Source: Mycteria americana (lineage: Eukaryota > Chordata > Aves > Ciconiiformes > Ciconiidae). Taken from it: DNA of 64,000 nucleotides. The first letter of the stretch is position 1. Each line of letters opens with the position of its first letter. Below are positions 24,360 through 38,029 of this stretch, piece by piece. The stretch lies in the NCBI RefSeq assembly GCF_035582795.1, contig NC_134370.1, positions 46,859,501 through 46,923,500 of the forward strand, read 5' to 3'. The notes under the pieces are model-generated. The model was not told the origin of the DNA, searched no databases, and saw only the letters and a program-made list of their open reading frames with translations. Both the position numbers and the translations under genes were made by a program.

Positions 24360-27300
24360 GTGCTGAACCGGGGTGGGGGGTGGTCGGGTCGCGTCGCGTC
24401 CTGGGGGGTCGGATCGGCCGGGTCTGTTCTGCCCGGCCCCGGGCCGCGGAGCCTGACCGATGCCCCTTTCTCCCCCCGCCCCCAGCTGTACTACCAGGTG
24501 CTGAACTTCGGCATGATCGTCTCGTCCGCCCTCATGATCTGGAAGGGGCTGATGGTGGTGACGGGCAGCGAGAGCCCTATCGTGGTGGTGCTGAGGTAAA
24601 TCCCACGGGGGGGGTTAAATGGGGCTCCTTCAGTGGTAGCACTCGGGGGTGAAGGGTAAAACCCCACGGGGTGTGGGTAAGGGCTGGAGAACCGGCGGGC
24701 CCCGCCGTGGCGGGGCGGTGCTGGGGCCGCTGGGCTCACCCGGAGGAGGTTTTCCAGAGGGATGGGGCAGCAGGAGGCTTCTGCCCCGTCCCCCGTGGGT
24801 GAGAGGCTGTCTAAGAATTCGTGCTCATGTGTAACACAGAGGAACAGCGAGGGAAGAGGAATAAGTAAGCAAAGCCGACAGGCTTATGTAAAAATAGCAT
24901 CTAACTCTTCTGCTTCTGTCAGCTGGCTGGCTTGTATGTTAGAGAAGTGGTCCTGAGGAAGGACTTCAAAGAAATATGGCAAGAGTGCAACCTGGGCGTT
25001 TCTGGATTGTACCAAACCTCCTGGAGAAATGCTCGGCAGTGCGGGTGAAAGAGACTTTGAAAAGGAAGGCCTTGAAGCAGGGAGCCTGGCACAAGTGGAG
25101 AACCCATCGCTCGGGCAGATCATCCCTGTGTAAAAGCAATGTTTATGACAGAGTTCATCTTCTTATCAAGGCTAATGGCACTTCCCGTAGTAGAAGTTGT
25201 GGTAGCAGAGCATCACAGTGCACTGGCACCTCCTGCTATGCCTGTCTGCATGTCTTGTTGCTGCTACATGAACAGTTGAAGTATGTCATGAGTCTTGGTT
25301 CTTTTGAGATGCCAGCACATAAACTCGTATAGTGAAAAGGAGTTGTTGGGTTTTTTTAAATGGGAACTGGCTTGCTGAAATGCCCAGTGAGCATTATTCT
25401 GTGTTATGCTGCATCCTTAAAAGTATCTACTGCCTCTGCTTTTGCAGCTGCTAGTTTTTTTCCCCTGGCCTTCTAGTAAGTTGTAACATGGGCAAGAAAA
25501 GGGGAGCTGTAGCTGTAGCTGTACCCTTTTATACGCATGGCTGAAAAGAACGGATATCACCCTGTAACTGGATATGTTTTAGGTGTGGCATGTTGCCTTT
25601 GCAGAACTGCTGTGCAGTAGATACCACCGGTGTTACTCCCACCCTCCCAATGCCTGGGACAAATTCCTGTGGCCGAAGTTATTGGGCAGGCATCAGATGC
25701 TGATGCTGTCAGATGCTGCGTAGATATATATTGTAGAGGGCCTGTGCTGTGGCTGCGTTGGCCTTTCTGTGTGTTTCTATGTCAGTGTTAATTACCACAT
25801 GCCATTTAACAAAACTCCCACAAAATAAAACCGAGTGGCGTTCCTGTTCCCTCCTGACAGGTGTGTGAAGTCCAAGGGAGATGTTTCATGCTGTTCCTCC
25901 CAGTGAGTAAGATGGGGGCCTTTAGGTCACATCCCTTCTCCAGCGATGTGATCTTCTATTCTGAATAGCAGCTTCTGCACTGTCTCAAGATAAAACATGA
26001 ATATATGCGGTACTTAAAGTTCATCATTTTGTTTTGTACTGCATTATTTGTTTGGAATTAAGAAGGTTAAGTATTTTGTAACAATTGCCATTTACAAGAC
26101 AGGAGAAAAATAACTTGAATAGCAGTGCCTGAAATGAGATCGTCAAGCAAAGCGATGAATCACAATAACAAATTTTTAGCACACCCGTCTGTCTGTTCCA
26201 GATGGGAGTACAAGAGCCTGTATGCTTTCGGTGCTTTGTTTGTGAGGATTATCTATCTACCTGTGAAAAATAAAAATAAATTAAACAAAGCTTCCCACCA
26301 CTGCAGTGCTGCCAGTGTAGCCCTACCAATGGAGAGCTCAGAAGTAGAGAAGATACTGCTTGTCATGAGCCTTGTTATTATTAGGAAAGCAGAAGGCTTT
26401 TCCCATTTGGTGTGCTTTTAACACCGGCTGCTGGCAGTGCTCTTTTCCCAACAAATCTGAACTGCTGGTAGTGTGGTCATTGAAAATCTGAATGCAGTAG
26501 AGGTTAGACACATGTGTGGTCTCCAAGTCCATGTGGTTTTCTTAGGAGCTTTTCATTGAGGTTATTGTGAGATTTTTCTTAAAGGACTATAAACTCTGAA
26601 ACCTGCTTCTGAGTGTTTAAATATTGTTCAGTTTCTCCTCTTTTTCAGTGGAAGCATGGAGCCTGCATTTCACAGAGGAGATCTCCTGTTCCTCACGAAC
26701 CGAATTGAAGATCCAATCAGAGTGGGAGAAATCGTGGTCTTTAGGATAGAAGGAAGGGAAATTCCTATAGTCCATCGTGTCCTGAAAATTCATGAGAAGT
26801 ATGTTGAGAATTTGGAGGATTGTACTGCAGATGTTTAACTAAATCGTATTTTTCCTCATCTCCTTGGCTAAAAGAATGGGTGGGACATCAGTAACAGATA
26901 TCCAGGTGCTGTAGGAAGAAGTAACATAGAAGTTTGGGAGACATGAAATCTCTCCGAACCAGAAGCTTCTTTGGTTTACTTGTAAAGATAATCCAGCAGA
27001 ATTCACAAGCTGGGGAGTCTGTGCTGGTATCCTGGATTCCCCATGTCACTTAATGTCTCCTGTGCCATCATTTCCATCCCAAGCTGCTACATAATGTTGC
27101 TGCGTTGTCTCCTCTAGGTATGGCTGCATTTGTGTGTGTGAAGTCACTCTTGTTTGTAGAGGTAGAACTTACGGAAGAAAGGTATTTTGTATGTAGTGTG
27201 CATTATTTTAGAGCTTGTCTTCATGCTCCTGGTTCCTGCTGTCATACAAAGGCAGGGTGTTTCTTTTGTTCTCTGTAGGAAATGTTGCGCTGTTATACTC

Positions 27301-28285
27301 GGAGTCTCTATATGCGCTGCGCTCTCCGTGTACTGTTCATTCTGTAAATGTTTAGCAGGTTGCATGTCTGAAGGAATGAAGCGCAGTCAGTCTGGTTTGA
27401 TTGCTGAACAGGGTTTAGTTTTCCAAGCAAGGCTTCCTCTGCAGCCACGAGCCTTCCTATTGCTGGTTGGGGAAGATGCAACTGTGACTGCTCCAGGCCA
27501 GTCTGTGGGGATATGAGCCAGCCCCATGAGGCATTTGAGTGAAAACTAAATCTTGAACTGAATCCCTGGTTCTTCCAGCCAGCTCTGAGAGGGCAACGGT
27601 TGGCTGGGGTCCCAGCATCTGTTTCTGCTGAGTAAATGCCTGCTGCAATATGAATGAACTGGAGCTATACCAGGGCTCAGAGGTCTGTTCCTAGGTTAAG
27701 TGAATCACTTCAATCGTAAAGGTGGCATTTGAGAATTTCTCTGGTCAAGTGAGGTTGGTGGGATAGAGACGGTCCCTTACCCAGGCATTTGTAGCAGCCA
27801 CAACTGTTGGGATATCTAGACCATTTGTCTGGCCCAATGTCAAGGCCGACCAACTTTGTGCACATAAACAGTCCAGCTGAAATCCTGGCTATGAGAGTAT
27901 GGCACCTCTCCCAGTAGACAGAGCAGATTCTTTGCTGTTCAGATTTATTCTATGTCAAATACATTTAACAATGTCAGTTTTCAAGTCATGTTCTTTGATA
28001 CTGCTAATTTAAAAATAAGGTCAGTATACTTGGTAAATTTTATATCTAACATTGCACGTGCACTTTTTGTGATGTCTTGGGAACTCTTTTAAGTGAAAAG
28101 CTACTTTCCTTCTCCTGTATTGCATGCTAAAGGCTCAGCTGGGCTCCAGTGCTGCTGCTTGGGCTGACTATTGAAGAGGGAAGAAAGATCAGGGTCTTCT
28201 CTCTCCGCTCTCAGCTAGTGTATGGGAAGGAGAAGCAGAAATGTGCATTCTGTGTGGCAGTTCATCTCCAGATATTCCTCACGCT

Positions 28286-28323
<38 letters not shown>

Positions 28324-31300
28324 CTGGCTCTATCTCAGCACTAGGTCTTAAGGTACCCAGTGCTTTTTATTTTTTTAAATGTAACAGAACCATAGTGCCA
28401 GTCCTAGATTCCATGAAGTAAAGCCATTCTCCAGTATTTTAGGTTTCATTTAAATAAAACAACCAAACACAAACCTGATCTTTATATTAGGAAAGATAGA
28501 ACTGAAAAATATGTCCTGTGACCTGAAGTTGGGTGCTGAAGGCAGGACTCTGACTTATCAATTGATTCTTTCACTAGCTAAAGAATATTTTTCTGATGCC
28601 AGTTTGGAATTCAAGAGTGTCCTCAGAGTGGCCGGAGTTTCCTATTTTGTCCTGTAGTTGTGGACTGAATGAAAACTGTGAAAAGTTTCTGTGAAAGCTG
28701 ACAGGAGTGTCAAAATGAAGGAAAACAGAAACCCTGTTCTCTGTGATTTTGTGGCAACTTGGGCTCCAGTTCACATCAGTATTGTTTCAGTGAGAAAATG
28801 TTCTTTTACTTGCTAGCCCTTTCTTCTTTGTTCAGAGCGAAATTGAGTTCATTCTTTATGACAAAACACAGAGTCTGGAGTCAAAATTTACTTAGTGGTT
28901 TTGGTGCAGGACAGCCAGACCAGATTTCATTCACCTTTCAGACAGCAGAGCAACTGTGCTGTGGGCTTCTTACGCTGGTTCATGATAGAGCATTGAATCT
29001 GCTCAATAAGATGGTGTGATCCTACACCATCAGTCTTCAGACCTGAAACTACATTATCTGCACCTTTGGGTATCTTCATCTTTTTGCAGACTGTCTATAA
29101 GCTCCTAGAGTGTTCACTGTTCCCATACTGTGAGCCAAATGTGCTTTGAAGAAAGACCTGTTCTTTTTTTCCCCTTTTATTCTTCCAAGCTTCTCCTGTC
29201 AAGTAACACACATTGGTATTCAAGCATGATGAAAACAGCATGAGCTCTGAAGATCTTCTGCATGCTTTCCAGAGTTGTATTTCATCTGTCGTTTCTGTGA
29301 GCAAGCCGACAGAATCAAGCAACGAGAACGCTCTCGCTCAGCATCTGCCTTCAGATGCCACAGGGAGCTGGCCGATCCCTGAGTAGTGGCACAAACTGCT
29401 GCTTAGAAGCAAGCGTTGCTGGCTGTCCAGCAAGCTGAATGGAAATGACTGGGGAAGGGTGCATAACATGGTGTGTAAAGCTAGAGCACAGCAGCAGCTG
29501 TTTCCAGGTCAAAGCAGAGGTGCATCTGCTCCAGGATCGTGTTTCTGACCAGCTAACTAATTTGCCTCAGGACGAATTAAAGACTAGAGAGAGTGTGTAG
29601 CAATAATTTCCCTGCTTTCTGCAAATTACCATTTCGGGCACAAGGTGACAGTTCTGTATTTATAGTCCTCTTTTCTCTTTTACGTGGAGTACCTGGTCAC
29701 TTTTTGAACTGATGTAATATTTTGGCATCCAAAATATCCTTCCAGAGAGACATGATTTGGTTTGCACTGTGTTAGTTAAGCACAGCACCTTCTCTGGCTT
29801 GTTTTAACCGGTTACCTCTGAGTTTCATTTGATGCCCTCTAGGTCTTCTATCAGAAGAGGCAGTGAAAAACTGATTGTTGCTGTCTGTGTCATTTGTATT
29901 GGACTACCATCATATCTCCCATCAGTTCTGTCTTTTCCAGGCTGAAGAGTCCTGGTCTGTTGTTTCTTGTATGGAAGTGGTTCCAGACCTTGTTACCCAT
30001 TTCTGAACCTTTGCCAGTTCTTCTCTCCATTTCAAAAAAGGATGTAGGGGATTCAGAACTGCACAGAGCATTCAAGATGTAGGCACATCGTGAGTTTATG
30101 CAGTATTGTAATGGTATTGTTTGTTTTGTTCTGTCCCCCTTTCCTAATAATTTCTAAGTTTCAGCTTGCTTCTGACCACTACTGAGTAGAACCATGTGCT
30201 TTAACCCCAAAGTCTCATTTTGGGTGGTAGTATAGAGACCAGAACCCAACATTAGTATATGAAGCAAGAGAAGCATCAACACGAGAGAGGTCAAAAGCAA
30301 AGAGGCGATAGCTGCACCTTCGCTAGAAATGGCTCATCCTGCTGGTTCTGTTCTGAAACTTTGCTGGAAAGCTTGGCTGGGGCCAGAATCCATTCTTTTG
30401 TTGGCAGTTTTTTCCCAAACAGTCTGCTTTCCACTGCATTTGACAGTTTCCCTTTTTCACCCTGCTCGACCATGTAGCACATGATTGCTTCTAATATCTT
30501 TGTGTTAGTCTCTACACGCTTGTTCTAGAACAGCTTTTAATAAGCTCTTTTTCTGTGACTTACCTGGCTGTCTTGTCTTTGCTAGGCAAAACGGTGACAT
30601 CAAATTTCTGACAAAGGGAGACAATAATGCCGTTGATGACAGAGGGCTGTACAAACGAGGGCAGCACTGGTTGGAGAAAAAGGATGTAGTAGGACGAGCG
30701 AGAGGGTAAGTGAAGTTGAAAAAGATGCAGCTTTTTACACTGCCCTCCCCCAATGCCGTCTGTTAATTCCCCTCTCCTCTTGAACTCTCCCTGCTGGGTT
30801 TTTGTGACCTGCCTGAAGGCATTTCAAAAGGTACTGTGGAGAGTTAAAAAACAAAGGTAGTTCAGTTCTTAGCTTGCCTTAAGCGAAGGTATCAAGCTAT
30901 GAGCTGCATCCTGAGATTTTGGTGCTGGATGGACACCAATGCAAAGGCAGCACACGCTTAGGTGTGATCAGAATTTTCATCAAAATTATTCTGCAAGGCA
31001 CAGTCTTTGCAGGCAAGCGAGATCTGAACAAGGCACAGGCTAAAACACACCCTGAGGCTGGTTGTCACTCAGCCCCCACTGCCATGGCTTCCCTGCTTGG
31101 GAGGAAGAAGTCCCAAGCCTGTTGACTGTAGACCTCAGCATGCTTGAGTGGCTCTTCTGTTGTACAAGTACCAGGGCAGTGCTTCTCCCGTATGCACCTT
31201 TGAATACTGTTTGTTTTAATAAAACCTTTATTCTTGTAGATTTGTGCCCTATATTGGAATAGTGACTATCTTAATGAATGATTATCCAAAATTTAAGGTA

Positions 31301-31518
31301 AGAGCTTTTTCATTTTCTGCCTACTTCTCCCACCCCAGCTAAAATTGCTTCATGAGAACTTTGTACGCACAGGCAGAACTGTTTGGCCTGTTATGTTTGC
31401 TGCTGTTACTGCATCTTTAGATGTGAATGAATGTGCACTCTTGCATCTTCTCTTCTTTCTCTTACAGTATGCAGTCCTCTTTTTACTGGGTTTATTTGTG
31501 CTGGTCCATCGAGAATAG
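24309..31518 (+). CDS. SEC11A: Signal peptidase complex catalytic subunit SEC11A (complete)
   Basis: Catalytic serine protease of the ER signal peptidase complex, which cuts signal peptides from proteins entering the secretory pathway. Six coding exons: 24309-24359, 24486-24595, 26649-26798, 30586-30705, 31240-31297 and 31468-31518. They total 540 nt, 179 residues plus TAG, the same length as the human protein. Order: short cytosolic N-terminus ([17 protein letters not shown]), one membrane segment (about residues 18-40), the SGSMEP box with the nucleophile Ser56, the HRVLKIHEK box with His96, and the [11 protein letters not shown] box with Asp122. The C-terminal hydrophobic segment is [16 protein letters not shown]. 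Only a few conservative differences from human are apparent. The start is fixed by the conserved N-terminus. Confidence 0.98.
24486..24595 (+). CDS. SEC11A: SEC11A exon 2
   Basis: Acceptor ccccgcccccag; donor CTGAG|gtaaat. Encodes [18 protein letters not shown] through VVVL, the signal-anchor membrane segment. The intron before it is only 126 bases and G-rich. Confidence 0.97.
24596..26648 (+). other. SEC11A intron 2
   Basis: Starts inside the CpG island (to about 24800), then becomes ordinary AT-richer intron. No other gene recognised. Confidence 0.7.
26649..26798 (+). CDS. SEC11A: SEC11A exon 3, catalytic Ser and His
   Basis: Acceptor tctttttcag; donor GAGAA|gtatgt, phase 2. Encodes [16 protein letters not shown] and [12 protein letters not shown], so the nucleophile and the conserved histidine lie in one exon. 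Confidence 0.97.
28288..28321. repeat. Poly(T) homopolymer of 34 bases
   Basis: Uninterrupted T run in a SEC11A intron. I see no retrogene or SINE body next to it. Its length is likely to be polymorphic or poorly sequenced. Confidence 0.95.
29790..30230 (-). repeat. Ancient CR1 LINE relic, antisense
   Basis: The + strand follows the reverse complement of old CR1 elements: 'ctgtcttttccaggctgaag', 'tggaagtggttccagacctt', 'ttctgaacctttgccagttc', 'ttcagaactgcacagagcat tcaagatgtaggcacatcgt' and 'cctaataatttctaagtt'. Highly diverged, with no open frame. Confidence 0.65.
30586..30705 (+). CDS. SEC11A: SEC11A exon 4, catalytic Asp
   Basis: Acceptor gtctttgctag; donor AGG|gtaagt. Encodes [20 protein letters not shown] and [19 protein letters not shown]. 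Confidence 0.97.
31240..31297 (+). CDS. SEC11A: SEC11A exon 5
   Basis: Acceptor attcttgtag; donor AAG|gtaaga. Encodes [19 protein letters not shown]. Confidence 0.97.
31468..31518 (+). CDS. SEC11A: SEC11A exon 6 with stop
   Basis: Acceptor ctcttacag. Encodes the C-terminal segment [16 protein letters not shown] and TAG at 31516-31518. Confidence 0.97.
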   Translation, partial: YAVLFLLGLFVLVHRE

Positions 31519-31945
31519 CCTCTTGCACTGACTTATGAGGTGAAGATGCCATGGATTTTTTTAGATGAATGTTTAAAGTAGATGATGGTCCGACGTGCCA
31601 GGAGGAAGAAGAAAACACACATTTCAAAGCTTCTTGCCAGTTTGGGTTTGTTTTGGTTTTTATTGCGTAAGGGCGAATGTTTGTCACGGTATTTCCAATG
31701 GTTTGTCACATTTTAGCATTTTTAGTGAGTTTTTATATTAAAAATTTAAGCCAAACTGTTCAGTGTTTGTACTTTGAAGCTGAGCTTCCTCTTGAAGTGC
31801 CTACAGGACTGTGTCCTCTAAGTCTGTGCCTCCGCTGGGCAAGCGTGACCTCTCCCTGTGCTGACTGAACTGTGAAATGGTGAGCTGTGGAGGTGATGTT
31901 TTTTCCGATTCAGAACTGGAATAAAGATTTTGCATCTCGCCCGGT
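31519..31945 (+). other. SEC11A: SEC11A 3' untranslated region with poly(A) signal
   Basis: Runs from the stop codon to just past AATAAA at 31920-31925 (context actggaataaagatt). The cleavage point is inferred. Confidence 0.8.
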
Positions 31946-34900
31946 ATGAGCCCTGCCACGTTCTTCGTTATTGCCCTGAGTGCAGCTTTGTTGCCCAGTT
32001 TCTGGGGGGGGGGGGAGTACCTGGGCTTTGCCATTGCAGACTGACTCCTAGACCCTAGCGAGCTAACTTGCCCTTTCTTTACAGAACAGCAGCAGCTGTT
32101 CCTCTCATTTCTTTTTGGAGAGTAAGCAGTCCTGAGCTGTAGATCCATTCAATATTTCTATGTTTCTTTACATCACACTGAAATAATCTGCATAAAGACT
32201 GCAAGGTGTTTTGGGCAGAAGATGGCAAAGGATTACTTTGTGCATAAGCTGTCATTGCAGCACTAGGTAACAGAAGAATTGAGATGGGAAATACCATAGC
32301 TGTTTGGTAGGGACTATTTAGTAGGATGCAATAGTAAAATTTTCTTAGTTTTGGAAATGGGTTTTAGGTCTCATAATCCCTGCAGCTGGCCACGCCTTAC
32401 AGCTCACCTGAAAGCTACAGAAAGGCTGAGCCCCCACTGCCCTGAGTTCTGAAAGAAGAAACCACTTCTCACAACATGCAACAGCTCTTTTTTCTTTTTT
32501 TTTTTTTTTTCCCCTAGGCTTCTCATTCAGGATAGTGATCCTGGTTGTGGTGTCAGAGGAGAGCCCAAGGAAGAGGTACAAGTCAGAGATTCTGTAGTTA
32601 TCAGCTTCGATATAAATTTGTGCCACCTGCTCTGAGTGATTGACCATTATAACCCGCCTCCATGGTGTCTATACTGACTCATGAATACATTTTACTTCCC
32701 CTTCCCTAGGGCAGATCTTCACAAGAGCAGCCAGTGGGAGCACGGTGCCTTTGCTACCTCTGTGCAAGGCTGCCTGACCTCTCTTCTGCAGTTTATTTAC
32801 CAGTTGTAGCCTGGAGTGGGAGCCTGTCTCCTCCCCATCTTGTGCTTTCCCTGGGTTAACAGCTCTCCTTTCAGTCTTGCAAAATCTACAGACAGTTCAA
32901 GGCTACTGTGTGTTACTTCAGGTGCATTTCACCGCATCCTCTATTCCCTCTTCTTTATGACTGCTCCAAGATTCCACACCAACAGGGATCATTAAAGATG
33001 ATTACTGCTGCCACGCACACAGCTTGTGTAGGGTAAAAGCAGCCAGGAAAGGCAAGGACAAAATCCAACAGGGGATTTATGGTCTATTTTCAGTTTCTTG
33101 CATATGTACCTCATTAGGCTTGTCAGGCCTGTCCCATCTATGGAGGTGAATTGTGCTGTTAGTTATGTCCATGGGACCATTTTGCTTAATGCTCAGTAGC
33201 TGGGCTGACCTGTGGTATCCCAACATGAGTTGGTTTAACCAGGTGGTTTGTTCCCTGGGTAGGATGAAGCAAAAAATCATCTTATGTTTGGGACACTGCA
33301 AAGAGTCTATGAACAGGTCCAGCACAGAGCCTTGAGCCTGTGGCCCTTTGAGTAATCACAACTTAGTAATAAAAAAGGGTACTAAAATCCCTATCTCCCA
33401 CTTCCAGTGCTGGAGCCCTTGAGAAGAGAATTTGGATACAGTTTCTCCAAAACGCTTGAGTCACGGATGGGATGTTTTGTCAAAAGCCAAACATGGGCAG
33501 CAGTGAGGGAACACAAAATCTCTCTTTGAGAGCTGCTATCACCATGGAGCACCTTCCTGAGGATTTGGAGCAGCATTTCTGCCTTTGCGGGTCGCACTGA
33601 GGCTAAACTAGCTTAAGCTAGTTTTGTGCATTAATTGGTTTTTAACTTTAACTTTAGCTCACATAAAGGACTGAGTTGAGCTCTTCTGAAATCTGCTAAT
33701 CAACACCTCCCAGTGAAACCTCACTGAAAGTGCTGCTGTTGCTGTTCTCTGAGTTCTCTCGCTTTCACACCTTTTGCAAAAATCTGAGCATGCAGAAGCA
33801 GTTGCGTTACTGTCACTGAGTTAATTTAACAAAAAAAGGCTAAAATACACAGGATTTATGATTATAGAGCAAGGATTAGCTCTTAAAGAGCATCTGCTGA
33901 AACCCCAGTTCTCAGAGAAAATACATGGTCATTCTGAGATGTTAGGAAATAATAACGTACCCCTCCTGCTTGTGGCAAGATTACCCTGCTGGCGTTGCGG
34001 GTTACTGGCAGCAGGTGTCAGCAGTCAGTGCAGCTGAGGACACACATTCGTTGCTAGTGTGCGTGCAAACCCACACTTGGGCACTTGCAGGAAGGTGTGC
34101 CTTTCCCAGCCTTGCTCTCGCAGTATGCCATGTGAAGTAATTGAGCAGGAAGCACTTAAAAAATGCAGGGTGGTTAGGGTAAAGGGTGGGATGAAGCCTG
34201 CTGCAGCTCAGCTTCAGTCGGTTGCTCTCATCTGGGTTTGCAGACGCTACAAGAACAGAAACAATTGCCCTAAATCAGGGGCTGTGGTGTGAGATTAGGG
34301 AATTCATTTCTATGGCCTGCATTCTGCCTATTTTCAGCTCAGTGTAGCTGAGAACATGGTTCTGTGTTATCTGCAGTCGTGAAATGAGGTGTTGGCTCTA
34401 ATTAGAGTGAGGATAAATAAGCAGTTAATCCACTCGCAGCTTGAACGCCCACCAGCTCCCACACTACCTCCTGCATCCTTGTAATGCCTTTCCTGTCACA
34501 GTGGGAAGAGAGGGTGCTGGGGACGAGCCTGCACAAGCTGGAAACTGAGAACGTGGAGGCAGGATGACAAAGAGTTGTTGCTGGCTCTGTCCCCACCAGA
34601 CTTACTCTGCTGAGCAGAAAAGCTACAGAGCGTGCAGGATTTCTGGTTCAGCTGGGTGCTAATGCTCAAATGTTTGGTGAGCACTGCTGTGCTCCCGCAG
34701 AGCCAGGGGTTTTGCTGTTAGAACTTGATGTGTCTTTGTTTTTTATTTCAGTTTTATTCTTTTTTTTATTCTTTTTTTTAAAGATAAAGCTGTCTGGCCA
34801 GCTGCAGCAAAGCCTTTGAGACTTAAGGCCTAGGAAAGATGGAGATCTTTGTGTCACAACAGGATTGGGATTTGTTTGTAAAGTATGTGGGTGTTGAAAG

Positions 34901-37900
34901 GTCTGGTTTATAAAGGTAAAAAAAAGAAGAAAATCTGCCAGGGCTAAGATTGCTTCTGTCTCTGTTGTGGTTACAGCCAAACAGAGCAGGTTTTCTGGTA
35001 GGCAATTTCATTGCTCAGTTACTGTTCAATCACATCTGCAGTTCAAGGCACAGATTCCTTCATGGGCTGTTCCACAGAGCAAAGCAAAGCTGGGCTATTT
35101 CTGATAGTTGCTAGAATTTTGTTGGGTGGCTTTTTTTTTCATATCGAAGCTAAATGCATAAGTGAATGCATGATGGATGGGAGGTGAGCTGTGAGGAGTA
35201 ATGTGCTGAAAGTTGAAGCTCCTTGAGACAAAGGCTGTCTTTGTGTGTTTATGATGCTTGAACACGCAGTTGTTGGCTAAACAGTAATAAGCATTACACT
35301 GTTTCATCCAGATCTGTCACTGCTTATGGCTCAGCAGGGCTTTCTAGGGCTTGGACTTGTAAGATGATGGGTTGCATGCTTTCTTTAATGAGACCGGGTA
35401 ATCTCATGGTGGTTTTCCTGCCCTTAAAATCAGAACAGGTCAACCTTATTTTTTCTGAGGAGAATCTGCAAGATGAAGTCTTCTCCATGCATGGTTATAA
35501 GACCACTTCCTGCTGGAGAAATGCATGAATGCAAACCCAGGGCACAGCTCCCAGAACGGGCTAAGCTCGTGGCCAAAAGAAGGAGAGGAGAGGTGGCTTA
35601 GGCAGAGCATGTCACTTGGGGATGGCTCCTGTGCTGGAGCAGGGGAAATGCAAAGCAGATGTTTACGTATGCAGGCTGAAGACCCACACGTTGTCAGTGA
35701 CTGGGTGGCTGAATCAGGTGAGGAGTATCCTGGTTCCAGTCCTCAGACTGCAAGGTGTGCCTGGGTGATGCCAGAAAGGCACAGCCTTCACAGTTCCTGT
35801 CAGTGTCAGCTGCTCCTGGTGGTAGTTGATGTATAGCAGATGACTGGTCTGACTGTCTCATCGCTGGCTGCTAGGAAAAGAGAAATAGCACCTACATTGC
35901 ATTTTGAGCCAATTTAATAGCTTCCTGCCCCTTTTACCTTCTCTCTTCCCTTGCAATACTTCCATCCCTTTGTTGTCTGCACCCAGCTGCTTCAGCTTGC
36001 TCACCCATCAGGAAGCAGCAGATCTCTGCAGAGGTAGCTCCACCAACCTGACACGTGCTGGAGTCAGCACGTGGGAAGGGACAAGGTGGCTTTCCTGGTG
36101 GATCTGCCTTGTTGGATCTACTTAGCCATAATCAGGTGGATTCCCTGCTGGTTGGTAGTCTGCCCAGCCATGAGGAGCCCCTCTTCATGGTAGCAGCTTT
36201 TCTGCTGCTGTGTGCTCGTCCCTGCTTACCCCTCAATTTCTTTAAAAAAACACCAGCTCCTTCACACATAGTCCTGCTTCCCCGTGCAGCAGGGCCTGCC
36301 TATGTGCCAGGTCCTGCTGGCCAAGCACATCATGTGTTGAACTTTTCCTGCTTATGGGGTAATTCATACACATGTTCAATTCTAGCAGGTCCTTTGAATG
36401 CTTGATCTAGCAGCGCTCCCTAAACCTTGGGGGAAATCAGGTATCTCCACAGAGTAGAACAGTCTAATTAGGGATGGACTAGAAATGCACCCTCTGTGAT
36501 CCAGGACGGAGCAGACACACTCACTGTCTCTTGCTCTGTCTGCGCAGCTCCTCATCTCTTGACTTTTTTGCTCCCTCTGTTTAATAATTTAAAAACAGTT
36601 CCCGGAGTGCTCTCTGCCAAGCATCTTGCTATCACCTTTCCTTTCCAATCTCTCCTTCCCCTAGGAGAGATTGGACTCCAAACTAACCTTGCAGGGTTTC
36701 AGTTTCCAGAGACAGAAGTAAAAATAACATGGAGCAAATGAACTTCAATGTAATTTCTCTGAACCTCAATTCACTCAAACTGGGATGTCATATTTCTGCC
36801 ATGTAATTCTGGTTGGGACGCTTCTGAGCTAGGCCTGGATTTGCCTGCAAGAAAACAAGATTTTGTTCTCTAAGTCTTCTTGCAGAGCAGTTATTTGTAC
36901 TGTGTCTGGTGGGTGTGGAGTGAGTAGGAAACCTTAGGGAAAACCACAACTCATTTATGGCTTAAATGAAAATTGAAAAAGAGTTGAAAACAAGATGTGC
37001 GAGATTTCAAATTTTATCTTTTATAAACAACAGTTGTTGCCTGTGGATGAATGAATGTAACAGAGGGATTTAATCTTTGTAAACAAGAGACAAATGCATC
37101 AAAACAGACCCTCAAGCATATGGCAGGACTTTAAATTTGACATGGCTTTGGAGAAGTGGTGAAGAAGAGGCTGAAACAACTTAACCGCTACTAAGAGTTT
37201 TATTGGCACTGGGAGCTCTGTGAAAGAGACAAATAGGGGCATTTGAGGCCTTTGCTGTTTGTTTTTTATTAGAGCCATTGGTTTTGAGCATGTGTTTGCT
37301 CACCCAGGTGGATATTTGCAGGGCCTGGGAGCGCCTGCACTGTGTTTCTGGAGCTCTCCAGCTTGGAGTCTCTCCCAGGCCAGACTGGCCACCTCTCTGG
37401 GAGATACATTAGTCAATGCCAAGGTATCAAAGCATAATTCAACTGAGAAGAAACAAAATGGACCTTGCTTTAAACCCTATGAACCATGGTATTTCCAGGC
37501 TGATCTGTTATGTTTGTTCATTAGTAGCTCAGTGTTAGCAAGACCCTCTTAGCTGTGCAGTTTTTAGATACATTTATTTTGCGTAGTTATGGAAAGGTCT
37601 CCTTTCTTTCCCTGGTGAAATCTTGCTTCTTCGTTAGGTACATTTGGAGGATTTGCTAATAGTGCAAAATTTCACAGGTCTGTTACTACTCATATTAGCC
37701 CAACACAGACAAGAGTTGCTTTTTGATAAGGAACAGGGCACCCCAGGTGTCCTGTGCTGCCATCAGCTCCTGGACACCAGCAGTGGAAGAACCTGCAGAA
37801 GAGATCAGTGACCAAGAGGATAACAACGAACCCCCAGGCCTGGGTAGAGCTGCCCATGGGCTCTGAAGGGATGCAAACCTGAAAGCACTGAGCTATTTGC

Positions 37901-38020
37901 CGTGGTGAGCACACATTCTGTCAAGCCCACCATGGCACCAAGGGATGGAATGGTGGCTGAGGTGGAGATGCAGGGATCTGTAGGGTGTAAACCAGATCTG
38001 TGGACTCAAAAGGGGTAGGG
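31946..38020. other. Intergenic sequence, no gene recognised
   Basis: Six kilobases without conserved-looking open frames, splice-paired exons or a repeat I can name. It has homopolymer runs (G at about 32007, T at about 32494, T at about 34761). Distal regulatory elements are possible but cannot be judged by eye. Confidence 0.6.
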
Positions 38021-38029
38021 CTGCTTAAA

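Larger units (their letters stand above)
26799..30585 (+). other. SEC11A intron 3
   Basis: Contains a 34-base T run (28288-28321) and an old CR1 relic at about 29790-30230. No coding content recognised. Confidence 0.7.

Noticed and set aside
28288-28321. Poly(T) run considered as the tail of a processed retrogene
   Set aside because: No gene-like sequence or target duplication is found next to it.
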